Part shown: positions 39,831 to 48,596 of the stretch, piece by piece | Position numbering within the stretch: position 1 is the stretch's first letter | Layout of the letters: each line of letters opens with the position of its first letter | NCBI GenBank assembly: GCA_028867785.1 | Contig: JAGWFS010000008.1 | Span: forward strand, 1-64,000 | DNA length: 64,000 nt | Origin: Nitrososphaerota archaeon | GTDB taxonomy: Archaea > Thermoproteota > Nitrososphaeria > Nitrososphaerales > Nitrosopumilaceae | Reading direction: 5' to 3' | Notes under the pieces: model-generated | Told to the model about the DNA's origin: nothing | Databases searched by the model: none | What the model saw: only the letters and a program-made list of their open reading frames with translations | Program-made: the position numbers and the translations under genes

Positions 39831-41498
39831 ATGGGCCTAAACTACTATCGTATTCTCAAAAGAGTACGAGAAGCCAGAAAACTCGTCATAAAAGGGACAA
39901 CCGCAGCCGGATCTGGACATCCCGGCGGATCATTTTCCATGGCAGAAATTCTGGGCTGCATGTATTCCAAGTTCTTACGATACGATTCGAAAAATCCTCT
40001 CTGGGAGGACAGGGACAGGCTGGTTCTATCCAAGGGACATGCGTCTCCGGGACTTTTCTCTAATTTGGCAGTTGCAGGATACTTTGACAAATCTGAAATT
40101 GAAACTTTAAGAAAATTTGGCAGTAAACTGCAAGGCCATCCTGATTTCAAATGTCCTGGGGTAGAATTTTGCGGAGGCTCGCTTGGATTGGGTTTGTCGT
40201 TTTCAATTGGCATTGCGCTTGCGGCAAAAATGGATGGCAAGAACCACCACGTTTACACTATAATTGGAGATGGGGAATCTGATGAAGGACAAGTATGGGA
40301 AGCAGCCATGGCTGGCTCGAAGTTCAGGCTTGATAACTTGACTGTCTTCTTGGACAGGAACTTTATCCAGCAAGATGATTATACTGAGCGTGTCATGCCT
40401 CTTGACGAAGAGCTAATCGGCGATGAAATCTCTGAAATGTGGAAAAATGCAGCAAGATGGAAAGTAGGTGATAAATGGAGATCTTTTGGCTGGAATGTAC
40501 TTGAAATTGATGGCCACCGCATAGAGCAAATTGCAAGGGCAATAAACTCTGTATTACAAACCAAGGGTACGCCGTCTATAATTGTGGCACGTACCATAAA
40601 AGGAAAATCTGTCGAACATATGGAAGATAATCCAAAATGGCACGGCGTTGCCCCAAATCCGCAAATTTCTCCCATAATAGAACTCGAAATTGATTGCCAG
40701 TCACTCATAGCTCCGTCTATTATTGCGGGAGATCTGAACAATCTGGAAAACGAGGTAAAAAGAGCCGCTCATGGACGAGCTGATTTTATTCATCTTGATG
40801 TCATGGATGGACAGTTTGTTCCCAACAAGACATTTGATCATGAAAAAATAAAACAACTCAGACCGGTTACTCCAATACCATTTGACACTCATCTTATGAT
40901 AAATGAGCCTGCAAAGCATGTCAGGGATTATGTCAATGCGGGCAGTGACATTATCACGGTTCATGCCGAGGTCTGTGACGAATCAAGCTTTGGGGAGATC
41001 CATGACGCATTGCGTGCCAATGAAGTAAGCGTGGGCCTAGCGATTAATCCTGACACAGAACTTCCGTCTTGGGCTGAAAAATTCATTCCGGATCTTGACC
41101 AGCTGATAATAATGTCGGTTGTACCGGGAAAGTCAGGCCAAAAATACATCGAGTCCACCCACGAAAAAACCAGAAGAATATCGAAACTTCTTGCAGAAAA
41201 GAATTTTCAGGGGCTGATTGAGGCTGACGGGGGAGTGGATCTGACAAACATCGAGTCATGCTTTTTAGATGGCGCACGAGTGTTTGTTGGTGGCAGCGCC
41301 ATAATAGGCCAGAAGGATGTGCGACTCACTATAACGGAATTTAGAAAACGACTAATGCATGCAAGAAGAACGCTCTTGATAAATAAGGCTCATAGCCTTG
41401 GCGGGGCCGAACTTGTAAACAAATGGATAGATCTGCATGAAGTGGGCAAGAAAAAGTCTGAGCTTGTCCAGATTGCAAAGGAGGCTGGCTTTGTATGA
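39831..41498 (+). CDS. Transketolase N-terminal half fused to ribulose-phosphate 3-epimerase
   Basis: 555 residues. Residues 1-285 are the thiamine-diphosphate half of transketolase: TTAAGSGHPGGSFSMAEILG, RLVLSKGHASPGLFSNLAVA, GSLGLGLSFSIGIALA and the ThDP motif IIGDGESDEGQVWEAAMAGS. Residues 290-500 are a TIM-barrel epimerase: LIAPSIIAGDLNNLENEVKR, ADFIHLDVMDGQFVPNKTFD (catalytic Asp), FDTHLMINEPAKHVRDYVNA, ITVHAE, MSVVPGKSGQKYI (M-x-V-x-P-G) and IEADGGVDLTNIES with VGGSAII. A helical tail of about 55 residues follows. One polypeptide thus makes xylulose-5-phosphate and uses it. The transketolase C half follows with a 4-base overlap, so the active transketolase is a heteromer. Confidence 0.92.
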   Translation: MGLNYYRILKRVREARKLVIKGTTAAGSGHPGGSFSMAEILGCMYSKFLRYDSKNPLWEDRDRLVLSKGHASPGLFSNLAVAGYFDKSEIETLRKFGSKLQGHPDFKCPGVEFCGGSLGLGLSFSIGIALAAKMDGKNHHVYTIIGDGESDEGQVWEAAMAGSKFRLDNLTVFLDRNFIQQDDYTERVMPLDEELIGDEISEMWKNAARWKVGDKWRSFGWNVLEIDGHRIEQIARAINSVLQTKGTPSIIVARTIKGKSVEHMEDNPKWHGVAPNPQISPIIELEIDCQSLIAPSIIAGDLNNLENEVKRAAHGRADFIHLDVMDGQFVPNKTFDHEKIKQLRPVTPIPFDTHLMINEPAKHVRDYVNAGSDIITVHAEVCDESSFGEIHDALRANEVSVGLAINPDTELPSWAEKFIPDLDQLIIMSVVPGKSGQKYIESTHEKTRRISKLLAEKNFQGLIEADGGVDLTNIESCFLDGARVFVGGSAIIGQKDVRLTITEFRKRLMHARRTLLINKAHSLGGAELVNKWIDLHEVGKKKSELVQIAKEAGFV

Positions 41499-42463
41499 CC
41501 GAGTTTGCAGACATGAGAACAGTTTATGGTGATGCCTTGATCAAGATGGGGGAAGCAAATCCAAACATAGTCGTGGTAGGAGCCGATACCACTGATTCGC
41601 TCAAAACAAAGCCGTTTGGGAAAAAATTCCCAAATAGATTCTTCAACGTGGGAATTGCAGAGGGAAATCTGATAACAATTGCGGCAGGCCTTGCCAACGA
41701 GGGAAAAACTGTTTTTGCCAGCACATATGCAGCATTTCTGCCTGGAAGATGTGTTGATCAGATACGAAATGCGATTGCGTATCCCACAAGAAACGGTAAA
41801 GATGGGCTAAATGTGAAGATGGTTGTTTCCCATGGGGGATTAAGTGTTGGCGCTGATGGCGGCTCACACCAACAAATTGAAGACATTGCAATAATGCGAG
41901 CCATTCCAAACATCCGGGTTTTAATTCCTGCAGATACAGTTGCAGTCGAAAAACTCATACGACTAATTTCTCAACTATACGGTCCGTTTTACATGAGGCT
42001 GGCTAGGTCAAAAACCCCCATTATACACTCGCAATCGCAAGAATTCCAAATCGGTAAAGGGATTGTATTGCGAGACGGTTCTGATTGTACTATTGTGGCA
42101 TGTGGAATCACAGTGCAGATGGCACTTGACGCTGCTTATGCTTTGAAGCAAGAGGGAATATCATGCAGAGTAATAGACACGTTCTCAATAAAGCCGATAG
42201 ACTCTGATCTTTTGGAAAAAGCAGCTCGTGAGACGGGAGGGATTGTTACATGTGAAGAACACAACATAATGGCGGGCTTGGGCTCTGCAGTATCTGAGGT
42301 TGTATCTGAGAAATATCCGGTGCTGATGAGACGAATAGGGGCACAAGACCGCTTCGGCGAATCTGCCAGAGATGGTGAGATTCCGCTTTTGTTAGAAAAA
42401 CACGGCATAACATCAATTCATATATCTAATGCTGTCAAAGATATCAGGAGTAAGAAACAATGA
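41495..42463 (+). CDS. Transketolase C-terminal half
   Basis: 322 residues. Pyrimidine-binding and C-terminal domains: NIVVVGADTTDSLKTKPFGK, RFFNVGIAEGNLITIAAGLA (catalytic Glu for ThDP activation), FAAFLPGRCVDQIRNAIAYP-like stretch, VSHGGLSVGADGGSHQQIED (H-G-G-x-x-x-G-x-D-G-x-T-H) and VIDTFSIKPIDSDLLEKAAR. Pairs with the N half encoded just upstream; overlaps both neighbours by 4 bases, favouring balanced co-translation. Non-oxidative pentose phosphate pathway, source of ribose 5-phosphate and erythrose 4-phosphate. Confidence 0.93.
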   Translation: MTEFADMRTVYGDALIKMGEANPNIVVVGADTTDSLKTKPFGKKFPNRFFNVGIAEGNLITIAAGLANEGKTVFASTYAAFLPGRCVDQIRNAIAYPTRNGKDGLNVKMVVSHGGLSVGADGGSHQQIEDIAIMRAIPNIRVLIPADTVAVEKLIRLISQLYGPFYMRLARSKTPIIHSQSQEFQIGKGIVLRDGSDCTIVACGITVQMALDAAYALKQEGISCRVIDTFSIKPIDSDLLEKAARETGGIVTCEEHNIMAGLGSAVSEVVSEKYPVLMRRIGAQDRFGESARDGEIPLLLEKHGITSIHISNAVKDIRSKKQ

Positions 42464-43125
42464 AAATATTCCTTGATACTGCAAATCTTGCTTCGATAAA
42501 ACTGTACAATGACATGGGTCTTGTGGACGGTATTACAACCAATCCGTCACTTTTAGCAAAAGAAGGAGGAGACCCGCAAAAAGCAATGGAAGAGATTGTA
42601 AGAATTGTAAAAGGAGATGTCAGTCTGGAAGTGGTAAGTACAGAAACCTCTGGAATGTTAGAGGAAGGAAAACGACTCCGAAAATATGGCAGCAATGTTG
42701 TTGTAAAATGCCCGTTAACCGCAGATGGTCTCAAGGCATGCAAGCTTCTAACCTCTGAGGGAATTCCGGTTAATGTAACCCTGTGCTTTTCTGTAAATCA
42801 GGCTATATTGGCTGCAAAAGCGGGAGCAAAATATGTAAGCCCATTCATAGGGAGACTGGACGATAACGGGCAAGACGGCATTCATTTAATCAGGGAGATT
42901 CACGAAGTGTTCAAAAATTACAAGTTTGGTACGCAAATTCTAGTTGCAAGTGTAAGACACCCCATGCATGTTGTAGAGGCAGCAAAAATTGGAGCAGACG
43001 TAGTCACTTTGCCTCCAGATGTGCTAGGCAAGATGCTAAAGCACCCACTGACTGACATTGGGCTCAAGAACTTTCTAGCAGACTGGGAAAAGCTCAAAAA
43101 AGAAAACCCCAGCATCAGGATCTAG
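42460..43125 (+). CDS. tal: Transaldolase (TalC/FSA-like short type)
   Basis: 221 residues, the short family that includes fructose-6-phosphate aldolase. It starts MKIFLDTANLASIKLYNDMG (Asp of F-L-D-T-A), then GITTNPSLLAKEGGDPQKAM, and the Schiff-base lysine is in VVVKCPLTADGLKACKLLTS (N/V-V-K-x-P). NVTLCFSVNQAILAAKAGAK and VSPFIGRLDDNGQDGIHLIR match well. Could act as a transaldolase or an aldolase; context with transketolase and epimerase favours transaldolase. Last gene of the operon. Confidence 0.92.
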   Translation: MKIFLDTANLASIKLYNDMGLVDGITTNPSLLAKEGGDPQKAMEEIVRIVKGDVSLEVVSTETSGMLEEGKRLRKYGSNVVVKCPLTADGLKACKLLTSEGIPVNVTLCFSVNQAILAAKAGAKYVSPFIGRLDDNGQDGIHLIREIHEVFKNYKFGTQILVASVRHPMHVVEAAKIGADVVTLPPDVLGKMLKHPLTDIGLKNFLADWEKLKKENPSIRI

Positions 43126-43141
43126 GCCTATCAAAAGATAT

Positions 43142-43597
43142 TCAATGCTTCCCAATCCATTGATATCTGTGCTCTTCATCAAACAACTCTGCACTGATCT
43201 CGTTGTGGTTTATCTTTTTGCTCAGTTTGGCCTCGAAAAAACCCAATCTGCCCTTATACGGGATTGGAACTCTGAGCTTTTTCGGATTTTTCAGAAGAAA
43301 TCCGTATCTGTGATCAAAAAATTCTCTGCTTGCCAAATGTTTATTATAGTCTGATTTTACCTCGTCTAAAGTTTTGTATGCTTTGACATCATAAAGTTCG
43401 GCCCTTCCTATTATTACGCCGGTTTCTATCTTTTCTTCATCAATTCCTAGCTTCTTACATGCCTTGGTTTTTATTTTGAGGGGCGCATGTACCAAAAACT
43501 CTCCCCTGAACTTGGTATTCCATGTTCTCAACTCGATGGTTTTTTTCCCTTGCATTATTAGATTCGCATATGGTTGGGAGACTGACAGGCACTTCAT
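43142..43597 (-). CDS. ASCH-domain protein
   Basis: 151 residues. Starts MKCLSVSQPYANLIMQGKKT followed by IELRTWNTKFRGEFLVHA, the ASCH signature (S-I/V-x-x-P-x-x-x-x-I-x-x-G-x-K-x-x-E-x-R). The fold is PUA-like and is linked to RNA binding or modified-nucleoside hydrolysis (the E. coli YqfB ASCH protein is an N4-acetylcytidine amidohydrolase). Which of these applies here is unknown. Sits head-to-tail after the VWA gene with a 1-base gap, so it may be the last gene of that operon; convergent with transaldolase. Confidence 0.82.
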   Translation of the reverse strand: MKCLSVSQPYANLIMQGKKTIELRTWNTKFRGEFLVHAPLKIKTKACKKLGIDEEKIETGVIIGRAELYDVKAYKTLDEVKSDYNKHLASREFFDHRYGFLLKNPKKLRVPIPYKGRLGFFEAKLSKKINHNEISAELFDEEHRYQWIGKH

Positions 43598-43598
43598 A

Positions 43599-45167
43599 CT
43601 AGTCTGTTCCTAGTACATTTAAGACCCTTTTTGGGATCTCGTTTAATCTGCTCACCGCAAGGGTGCGTTCATAGCCCAGCCGCCTCAAGTTGTTTGCTAT
43701 TGTAACTGCACCCCCAGTGTCAGGACCAACGCCTATGGCAACCATCTTTATACCTAAAAGTTTGAGATCCCGCATTACTGCTCTTACGGCATCAGGATCT
43801 GATGGTTCCCCGTCTGTCAGTGTGAGAAAAATATCTGGCTTTTTTGAGCGTAAAGTTGGAAGTAAGAGATCGTACACCTCAGCCAGAGGAGTGCTGCCGT
43901 TTGCTTTTATTTGTGCAAGCCTTTTTGTTGACGAGTTATTCCATTGCAAATTTTCAGGTTTTATCAACCAACACGTCACATGTTTTTGTTCCGTGTTAAA
44001 TGCATATACTGAAAACTTGACTTTCAGGAAATCTAAAACTTCACAAAGAGCAAGTGTTGCTTTTTTGTACTGTGTTTCCTGTTCTGCTATGCTTGAAGAA
44101 TGATCAAGCAAGATGAATATTCTTGTTTTTATTGCTATTTTTTTATCCGTGATGAACGGTTTGTGGCCCTCCATGTACGTTTCTTGATCAAATTCATCCC
44201 CTGAATCCACATGCTGCTCTTTCCAACCCGATTTCCATTCTTTGAATTTGGCCTTCAAGTTGTTAATCAAATCCATGTCGTAGATCTTGGTTTCGTCCAC
44301 ATTTGTCAGGTTGGGTATGCTAATTCCAATTATTTCTGTTACAAGGCCCTTGTTTTCACTCCTTTTTGTTTCCTCAAGCAATACCTTGAATTCGTCAAAC
44401 ACCTGCTTTCCCTCATTAATTTTTGTTGGGTCCAGCTCTCCAAAGTCGCTCTCTCTATACTTTGCAATCTTGTTCAATGTCCTCATAAAATCCTGTTCAG
44501 ACATGGCAACACCAGAAGTAATCTTTGGCATGGAGATGGGTATGGTGAGAAGCGGGTCGATTTCCAAAACTCTGATGATCTCAGAAACTTTCTTTTCGAG
44601 CCAGTCTATTCCGTGTTTTTTCTCTACTGATTCCTTTACTGCCTCATTGGCTATTGCAACCGCTTTCTGAATTTTTTCAAATGCGCTTGGCTGTATCTCG
44701 CCTTTGATGTCTCCAAGCAGAAAATACTGGGTAAATCCTTCCACAATTCTATTGTACCCATATAGGGAATTGAGCAGGGGTCTGTACAGCCACGCAAATC
44801 CGTAGTTGAATATTATCTCCTCATTCATTCCCTGCCAGTATTCCCTGCCGATTGTTTCTATTCTTCTTGTATCGAGTGTATTTAGAATAAACCCAAATGC
44901 ATGATCGTTGCTCAAAATTTTTCCAGAATGTTTTATTCTCATTGACTCGTACCACAGCGCAGTTCTAAACTGCCTGTATTTTTGAAAGTCTGTACCGTGA
45001 TACTTGTCTAGGGGAAACATTGTAACTTTGTTTTCCCGCAGCTTTGTCTGGATCTCTTTTTGGTCTTTGATGCTTAGGGTAATCTCTTCTTTTCCAGACC
45101 ATCGTCTGACCAGAAAGGTGCCTATCTCAAGTAACGCGTCGTTTCTTAGTTGTATTGAACGCATCAA
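43599..45167 (-). CDS. VWA-domain protein, partner of MoxR-type ATPase
   Basis: 522 residues. The C-terminal von Willebrand A domain carries a MIDAS: FILLDHSSSIAEQETQYKKA (D-x-S-x-S), a Thr in the middle and FLTLTDGEPSDPDAVRAVMR (T-D-G-x-x-x-D). The N-terminal 300 residues are helical and charged. Companion of the MoxR-type ATPase encoded upstream with a 4-base overlap. Such pairs act as chaperones that insert metals or remodel partner enzymes (cobaltochelatase, CbbQ/CbbO, NorQ/NorD). The client here is unknown; copper or nickel enzymes would fit an ammonia oxidiser but this is speculation. Confidence 0.85.
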   Translation of the reverse strand: MMRSIQLRNDALLEIGTFLVRRWSGKEEITLSIKDQKEIQTKLRENKVTMFPLDKYHGTDFQKYRQFRTALWYESMRIKHSGKILSNDHAFGFILNTLDTRRIETIGREYWQGMNEEIIFNYGFAWLYRPLLNSLYGYNRIVEGFTQYFLLGDIKGEIQPSAFEKIQKAVAIANEAVKESVEKKHGIDWLEKKVSEIIRVLEIDPLLTIPISMPKITSGVAMSEQDFMRTLNKIAKYRESDFGELDPTKINEGKQVFDEFKVLLEETKRSENKGLVTEIIGISIPNLTNVDETKIYDMDLINNLKAKFKEWKSGWKEQHVDSGDEFDQETYMEGHKPFITDKKIAIKTRIFILLDHSSSIAEQETQYKKATLALCEVLDFLKVKFSVYAFNTEQKHVTCWLIKPENLQWNNSSTKRLAQIKANGSTPLAEVYDLLLPTLRSKKPDIFLTLTDGEPSDPDAVRAVMRDLKLLGIKMVAIGVGPDTGGAVTIANNLRRLGYERTLAVSRLNEIPKRVLNVLGTD

Positions 45168-45961
45168 TTTCCAAACATCGATGTTATGATATCATTTACC
45201 TTTTGGTATTCGACATTACCCCACTGGGAATATACATTTGCAAATACAATGTCCGCAGCTTGTCTTGGTTTCATACCGGAATCAAGTATCTTACCGAATG
45301 CTATTGTCTCACGCAGGCTTGGGGAATAATACAGCTCTTCTACTGCCGCGGCCTGTCTCAAAGTGTTTGCAAGCCTGATTCCCTGAACAAGTTCATTCTC
45401 ATGAGGCTGGTTGACGTGTTTTTTTACTATCTCCATCTCTATCTCTTCTGGCGGATAGTCCAATCTGATTCTAACGGGAAACCTGCTGAGAAGCTGGGGA
45501 GGAAGCTCTTTGGTACCAACATGAGATAGTGGGTTTATGGTTGCAATCACAAACCATCCCTTTGCGGCCTCGATTAGTTCGCCACCTGACTCTTTGAGCA
45601 CCAGCTGTCTTCTGTCATCTAATGCTTCATCTAATCTAAGCAAGACATCAGCCTCTGCGGAATTTATCTCGTCAAGATAGAGCATACTGCCCTCCTTCAT
45701 GGATTTTACCAGTATTCCCTCTTCGAAATCAATCGTTCCGTTGTCAAGAGTTTTGGAGCCTACAAGATGGCTTTCGCGAGTTCTCAAGCTAAAGTTGATT
45801 GATTCTAATTTTTTTCCTTTTCTTGCAGCAAACTCTCTTACAAGAGTAGTCTTTCCAGTGCCCTTTGGACCTATTACGAGAACAAAGAGGCCCGATTCAT
45901 AGGCCTTGTCTAAAACTTCAAAAGAATTATTCCAATCAATGTACAGAGATTCTGCCAGCAT
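45164..45961 (-). CDS. MoxR/CbbQ-type AAA+ ATPase
   Basis: 265 residues. Walker A LVIGPKGTGKTTLVREFAAR, Walker B GSMLYLDEINSAEADVLLRL, sensor 1 FVIATINPLSHVGTKELPPQ and the arginine-rich LLSRFPVRIRLDYPP. Closest in style to CbbQ/NorQ/GvpN members of the MoxR class. Hexameric remodelling ATPase acting with the downstream VWA protein. Its message starts near the ATG at 45961, divergent from nothing; the next gene upstream (46016) runs the same way 54 bases away. Confidence 0.88.
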   Translation of the reverse strand: MLAESLYIDWNNSFEVLDKAYESGLFVLVIGPKGTGKTTLVREFAARKGKKLESINFSLRTRESHLVGSKTLDNGTIDFEEGILVKSMKEGSMLYLDEINSAEADVLLRLDEALDDRRQLVLKESGGELIEAAKGWFVIATINPLSHVGTKELPPQLLSRFPVRIRLDYPPEEIEMEIVKKHVNQPHENELVQGIRLANTLRQAAAVEELYYSPSLRETIAFGKILDSGMKPRQAADIVFANVYSQWGNVEYQKVNDIITSMFGN

Positions 45962-46015
45962 AATCTAGTTAGCGGTTTTTCCTTAATTTAAGACTGTCTG
46001 GTTCTGTATGACCGA

Positions 46016-47473
46016 TTAATTTCCAAGCCTTGCATAAGACTCGTCTAAAATATTGTGTAATGTCTTCTGCCAAGCACTAAAACCATCGGGGGTTTTTGGA
46101 AAATTATAATAATGATCTGTCAAAATCTTGTTTTGCTGTGCGGTAAATCTGAGCCCATCTGCCAACTTTTTGTTCAATGCCCCCCTGATCATCATACCTA
46201 ATTTTCCAACTGTTCCAAAATCCGGATGCTCTCCCTTGCTGATTGCCTCCACATCCATCTTTGACAAAAAGTGCTTCATGCCATAGTTTATCTGATCATT
46301 TGTAAGAGTCTGGAGCATCCTTCGGAAGATCTCAAGCCCGGCAGTCTTGTAACCGTAATCGTTAATGAAGTCTATGTTGTACTGCCATAATCCTTTTTCG
46401 CTTACATCTCCTGCCTCTATTGCTTTAACTGCGTTCTTTCCAATTATGGTTGCTGCAACTATCGCAGGCCCTATGCCTCCTGCATCAAGCGGCTTTGGCA
46501 TCCAGGCTGAATCGCCTACCAGCATGTATCCGTTTGCAACGAGACAGTCATTCTGTCTTCGCACAGAGACCTGCCAATTGCCAGTGACATTTACTGAGTC
46601 ACTAGAGTCGTCTGACAGTTTTGGGTTTTTCATCGCCTTGTTTATCTTGACATAGTCATTTATCAGCTTGGTAACATCGTCATTCTTTCCCAGTCTTTGG
46701 TTTCTTTTGTGAAGCTCTTTTTGCTGGACCCCGAGACCTATGTTTACCTTGTTTTGACCCTTGGGAAAGACCCAGCCATATCCGCCAGGGGCAATGTCTT
46801 GATCTAAATGTATGATGCAGTAATCCGGATCAAAATCTGTTTTATCGACTGACCCCTGCTCGAATTTCATGATATGCCTTCCTGTGGATTCCAGATCGTC
46901 GCGGTCGATCTTTTTCTCAATTTTCGAGCTTATGGCAAGTCCATTTCTGAGCATTGAGGTAACACCGGTAGCATCAATCACTATTTTTGCAGTCTTTCTG
47001 AACGGTTCGTTGGTGATGAGGTTGGTCCCTTCTACACCGACAACAGAGCCGTTTTCATATATGAGATTTCTTAGTGCTACTGAATACTGTATGTTGACTC
47101 CCATCTTCTTTGAATCGCTGAGTTGACGCTTTGGAAGTTGCTGTCTGTTTAACATGTATCCGTCGCCATCAAAAGGAATGGAGGTTTCTCTGTCTGGAGA
47201 AAATGCCATGACTCCTTTAACAGGATGCTCAATCTCTGGATTTCCCCAGCTGATCTTTATCCTCTCTGTCATGTAATCAACGGTGTTCTTGCCCACCGCG
47301 TCACCGCAAATCCAACCGTTTATGGTTTTTTTGCCAACAGTTGGTTCTTGATTTCTGTCAACAACTAGAATTGATAATTTTTGATTGGAGTAGAACGCGG
47401 CTGACTGTGCCGAGATCATTCCGGCCAGGCCTCCTCCTGCTACTATTATGTCGTAATCCGTTTTCACAGCCAA
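46016..47473 (-). CDS. Geranylgeranyl reductase family FAD enzyme
   Basis: 485 residues. The N-terminal FAD motif is DIIVAGGGLAGMISAQSAAF (G-x-G-x-x-G, here G-G-G-L-A-G), and the second is MLVGDSAWMPKPLDAGGIGP (G-D-A-A/S). PGGYGWVFPKGQNKVNIGLG matches geranylgeranyl reductases (P-x-G-Y-x-W-x-F-P-x-G). These enzymes saturate the isoprenoid chains of archaeal lipids or menaquinone side chains. A longer C-terminus than archaeal GGR of Sulfolobus/Thermoplasma type. Function in membrane lipid saturation is likely but the exact substrate is not readable. Confidence 0.85.
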   Translation of the reverse strand: MAVKTDYDIIVAGGGLAGMISAQSAAFYSNQKLSILVVDRNQEPTVGKKTINGWICGDAVGKNTVDYMTERIKISWGNPEIEHPVKGVMAFSPDRETSIPFDGDGYMLNRQQLPKRQLSDSKKMGVNIQYSVALRNLIYENGSVVGVEGTNLITNEPFRKTAKIVIDATGVTSMLRNGLAISSKIEKKIDRDDLESTGRHIMKFEQGSVDKTDFDPDYCIIHLDQDIAPGGYGWVFPKGQNKVNIGLGVQQKELHKRNQRLGKNDDVTKLINDYVKINKAMKNPKLSDDSSDSVNVTGNWQVSVRRQNDCLVANGYMLVGDSAWMPKPLDAGGIGPAIVAATIIGKNAVKAIEAGDVSEKGLWQYNIDFINDYGYKTAGLEIFRRMLQTLTNDQINYGMKHFLSKMDVEAISKGEHPDFGTVGKLGMMIRGALNKKLADGLRFTAQQNKILTDHYYNFPKTPDGFSAWQKTLHNILDESYARLGN

Positions 47474-47572
47474 AAAACAGGATCTACTCTATTTAAAGGA
47501 AGCACTTATAATTTCTGGTTCCCAATGAACAAAACTTGATCCCTTCTTTTTTACTAAAATATGAAATTATGA

Positions 47573-47695
47573 CACTTCGTCGGCCTTCTAGGTGTTAGTT
47601 CTGAGAAATTTGAGGCTGGTCTACTGGAAGGTCTAGTTCTAGGCATTCATGTGTCATCAGATGAAAAAGTCGATCATGTTTTTATTTTAGAATGA
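47573..47695 (+). pseudogene. Short coding remnant
   Basis: An open frame with no start, HFVGLLGVSSEKFEAGLLEG then LVLGIHVSSDEKVDHVFILE, TGA at 47693. Amino acid pattern is coding-like. Probably the 3' end of a lost gene at the edge of the second accessory block. Confidence 0.35.
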
Positions 47696-47710
47696 CCACA
47701 ATACGCTACA

Positions 47711-48063
47711 ATGAAGCCCATACTTGTAGGAATGGTGTGGGGGTGTCCTGTCAATAGTTGCACTGATTACAACATAACAATATCTCAGGGCGGCAAGACC
47801 GTATTCAACCAAAAGTTCCACACCTATAACGGCAACCTTGCCATTGTCTTTACTCCTTCTGCAGGACAAGTCAGCATGACTGGAGGACTCAGATTCGGCA
47901 AACACTAACCGAATCCTTTTACATCCGCGGCTCTGTCTTTGGTAGTGCGGGCAGCTACGACGTTACGGCCGATATCGTTGGGGTTGACTTTAGCCCAGTA
48001 ACTCTGCTTGAGGACAAGTTCACAGTACAGGCAGCTCCAGAATTTGGACAGGTACGATTGTAA
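47711..48063 (+). pseudogene. Frameshifted remnant of a PEFG-signal surface protein
   Basis: Frame 1 from ATG 47711: MKPILVGMVWGCPVNSCTDY, then ITISQGGKTVFNQKFHTYNG and SAGQVSMTGGLRFGKH with TAA at 47906. Frame 2 continues from about 47890: TLTESFYIRGSVFGSAGSYD and then LLEDKFTVQAAPEFGQVRL with TAA at 48061. The joined product ends in A-P-E-F-G, the start of the PEFG-type C-terminal sorting signal of Nitrososphaerota, but the membrane helix and basic tail that should follow are gone. Signal peptide also lacking. A dead relative of the surface proteins next door. Confidence 0.5.
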
Positions 48064-48108
48064 TTCAGATAGTCATCCATTTTAAAAAAGACTCTTAAGG
48101 GTCTCATA

Positions 48109-48594
48109 TCAGCAGTTTAAGATTTTATTTCTTGCAGACAAGGCCACTATTGAAACAATGGATAACACAAGTATCATAGGCGCTGTTGAAGTAAATTCTG
48201 GTACGGTGGCTGTCGTAGTTATCATTTTTGTGTTTGTTGCAGTGCTTCCGTCGATGTTTGCGCTTGCTGTGATGCCATAATTTCCTGTCTTTGCAGTGGA
48301 AGGCAGTTTGAATGTTAATTCGAAATTTCCTATCTCGTCAGTCTTGACTGTTCTTACTAGCAACGTTCCCCCGCTTGGATCTTTTACCTGTACTGCAACA
48401 AGCTTGTCTGGAGAATCTGCTACGTTTCCTTTCACGTCTACGAGATCTCCGGGACCGTAAGAATCTTTTGGTGTATCAAGTGATATAGTTATTTGCTCAA
48501 ATGACTGTTGTAACAACAAATTCGAATTCACAAGAAAAACTAGTAATATTGCAATACTCTCTTTTTGAAAAAAAGAAGGAAGTCTGCGGGTCAT
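48109..48594 (-). CDS. Surface protein with PEF-type C-terminal sorting signal
   Basis: 161 residues. N-terminal signal (basic MTRRLPSFFQKES, then IAILLVFLVNSNLLL). One Ig-like/MG2-type domain: DSYGPGDLVDVKGNVADSPD then VQVKDPSGGTLLVRTVKTDE, the Y-x-x-G-D-x-V-x-x-x-G repeat common in archaeal S-layer-associated proteins. The C-terminus is VPEFTSTAPMILVLSIVSIV plus a short basic end (ARNKILNC), i.e. PEF motif, membrane helix, basic tail, as recognised by archaeosortases. Begins 2 bases after the 48597 gene and probably shares its transcript. Confidence 0.72.
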   Translation of the reverse strand: MTRRLPSFFQKESIAILLVFLVNSNLLLQQSFEQITISLDTPKDSYGPGDLVDVKGNVADSPDKLVAVQVKDPSGGTLLVRTVKTDEIGNFELTFKLPSTAKTGNYGITASANIDGSTATNTKMITTTATVPEFTSTAPMILVLSIVSIVALSARNKILNC

Positions 48595-48596
48595 GC

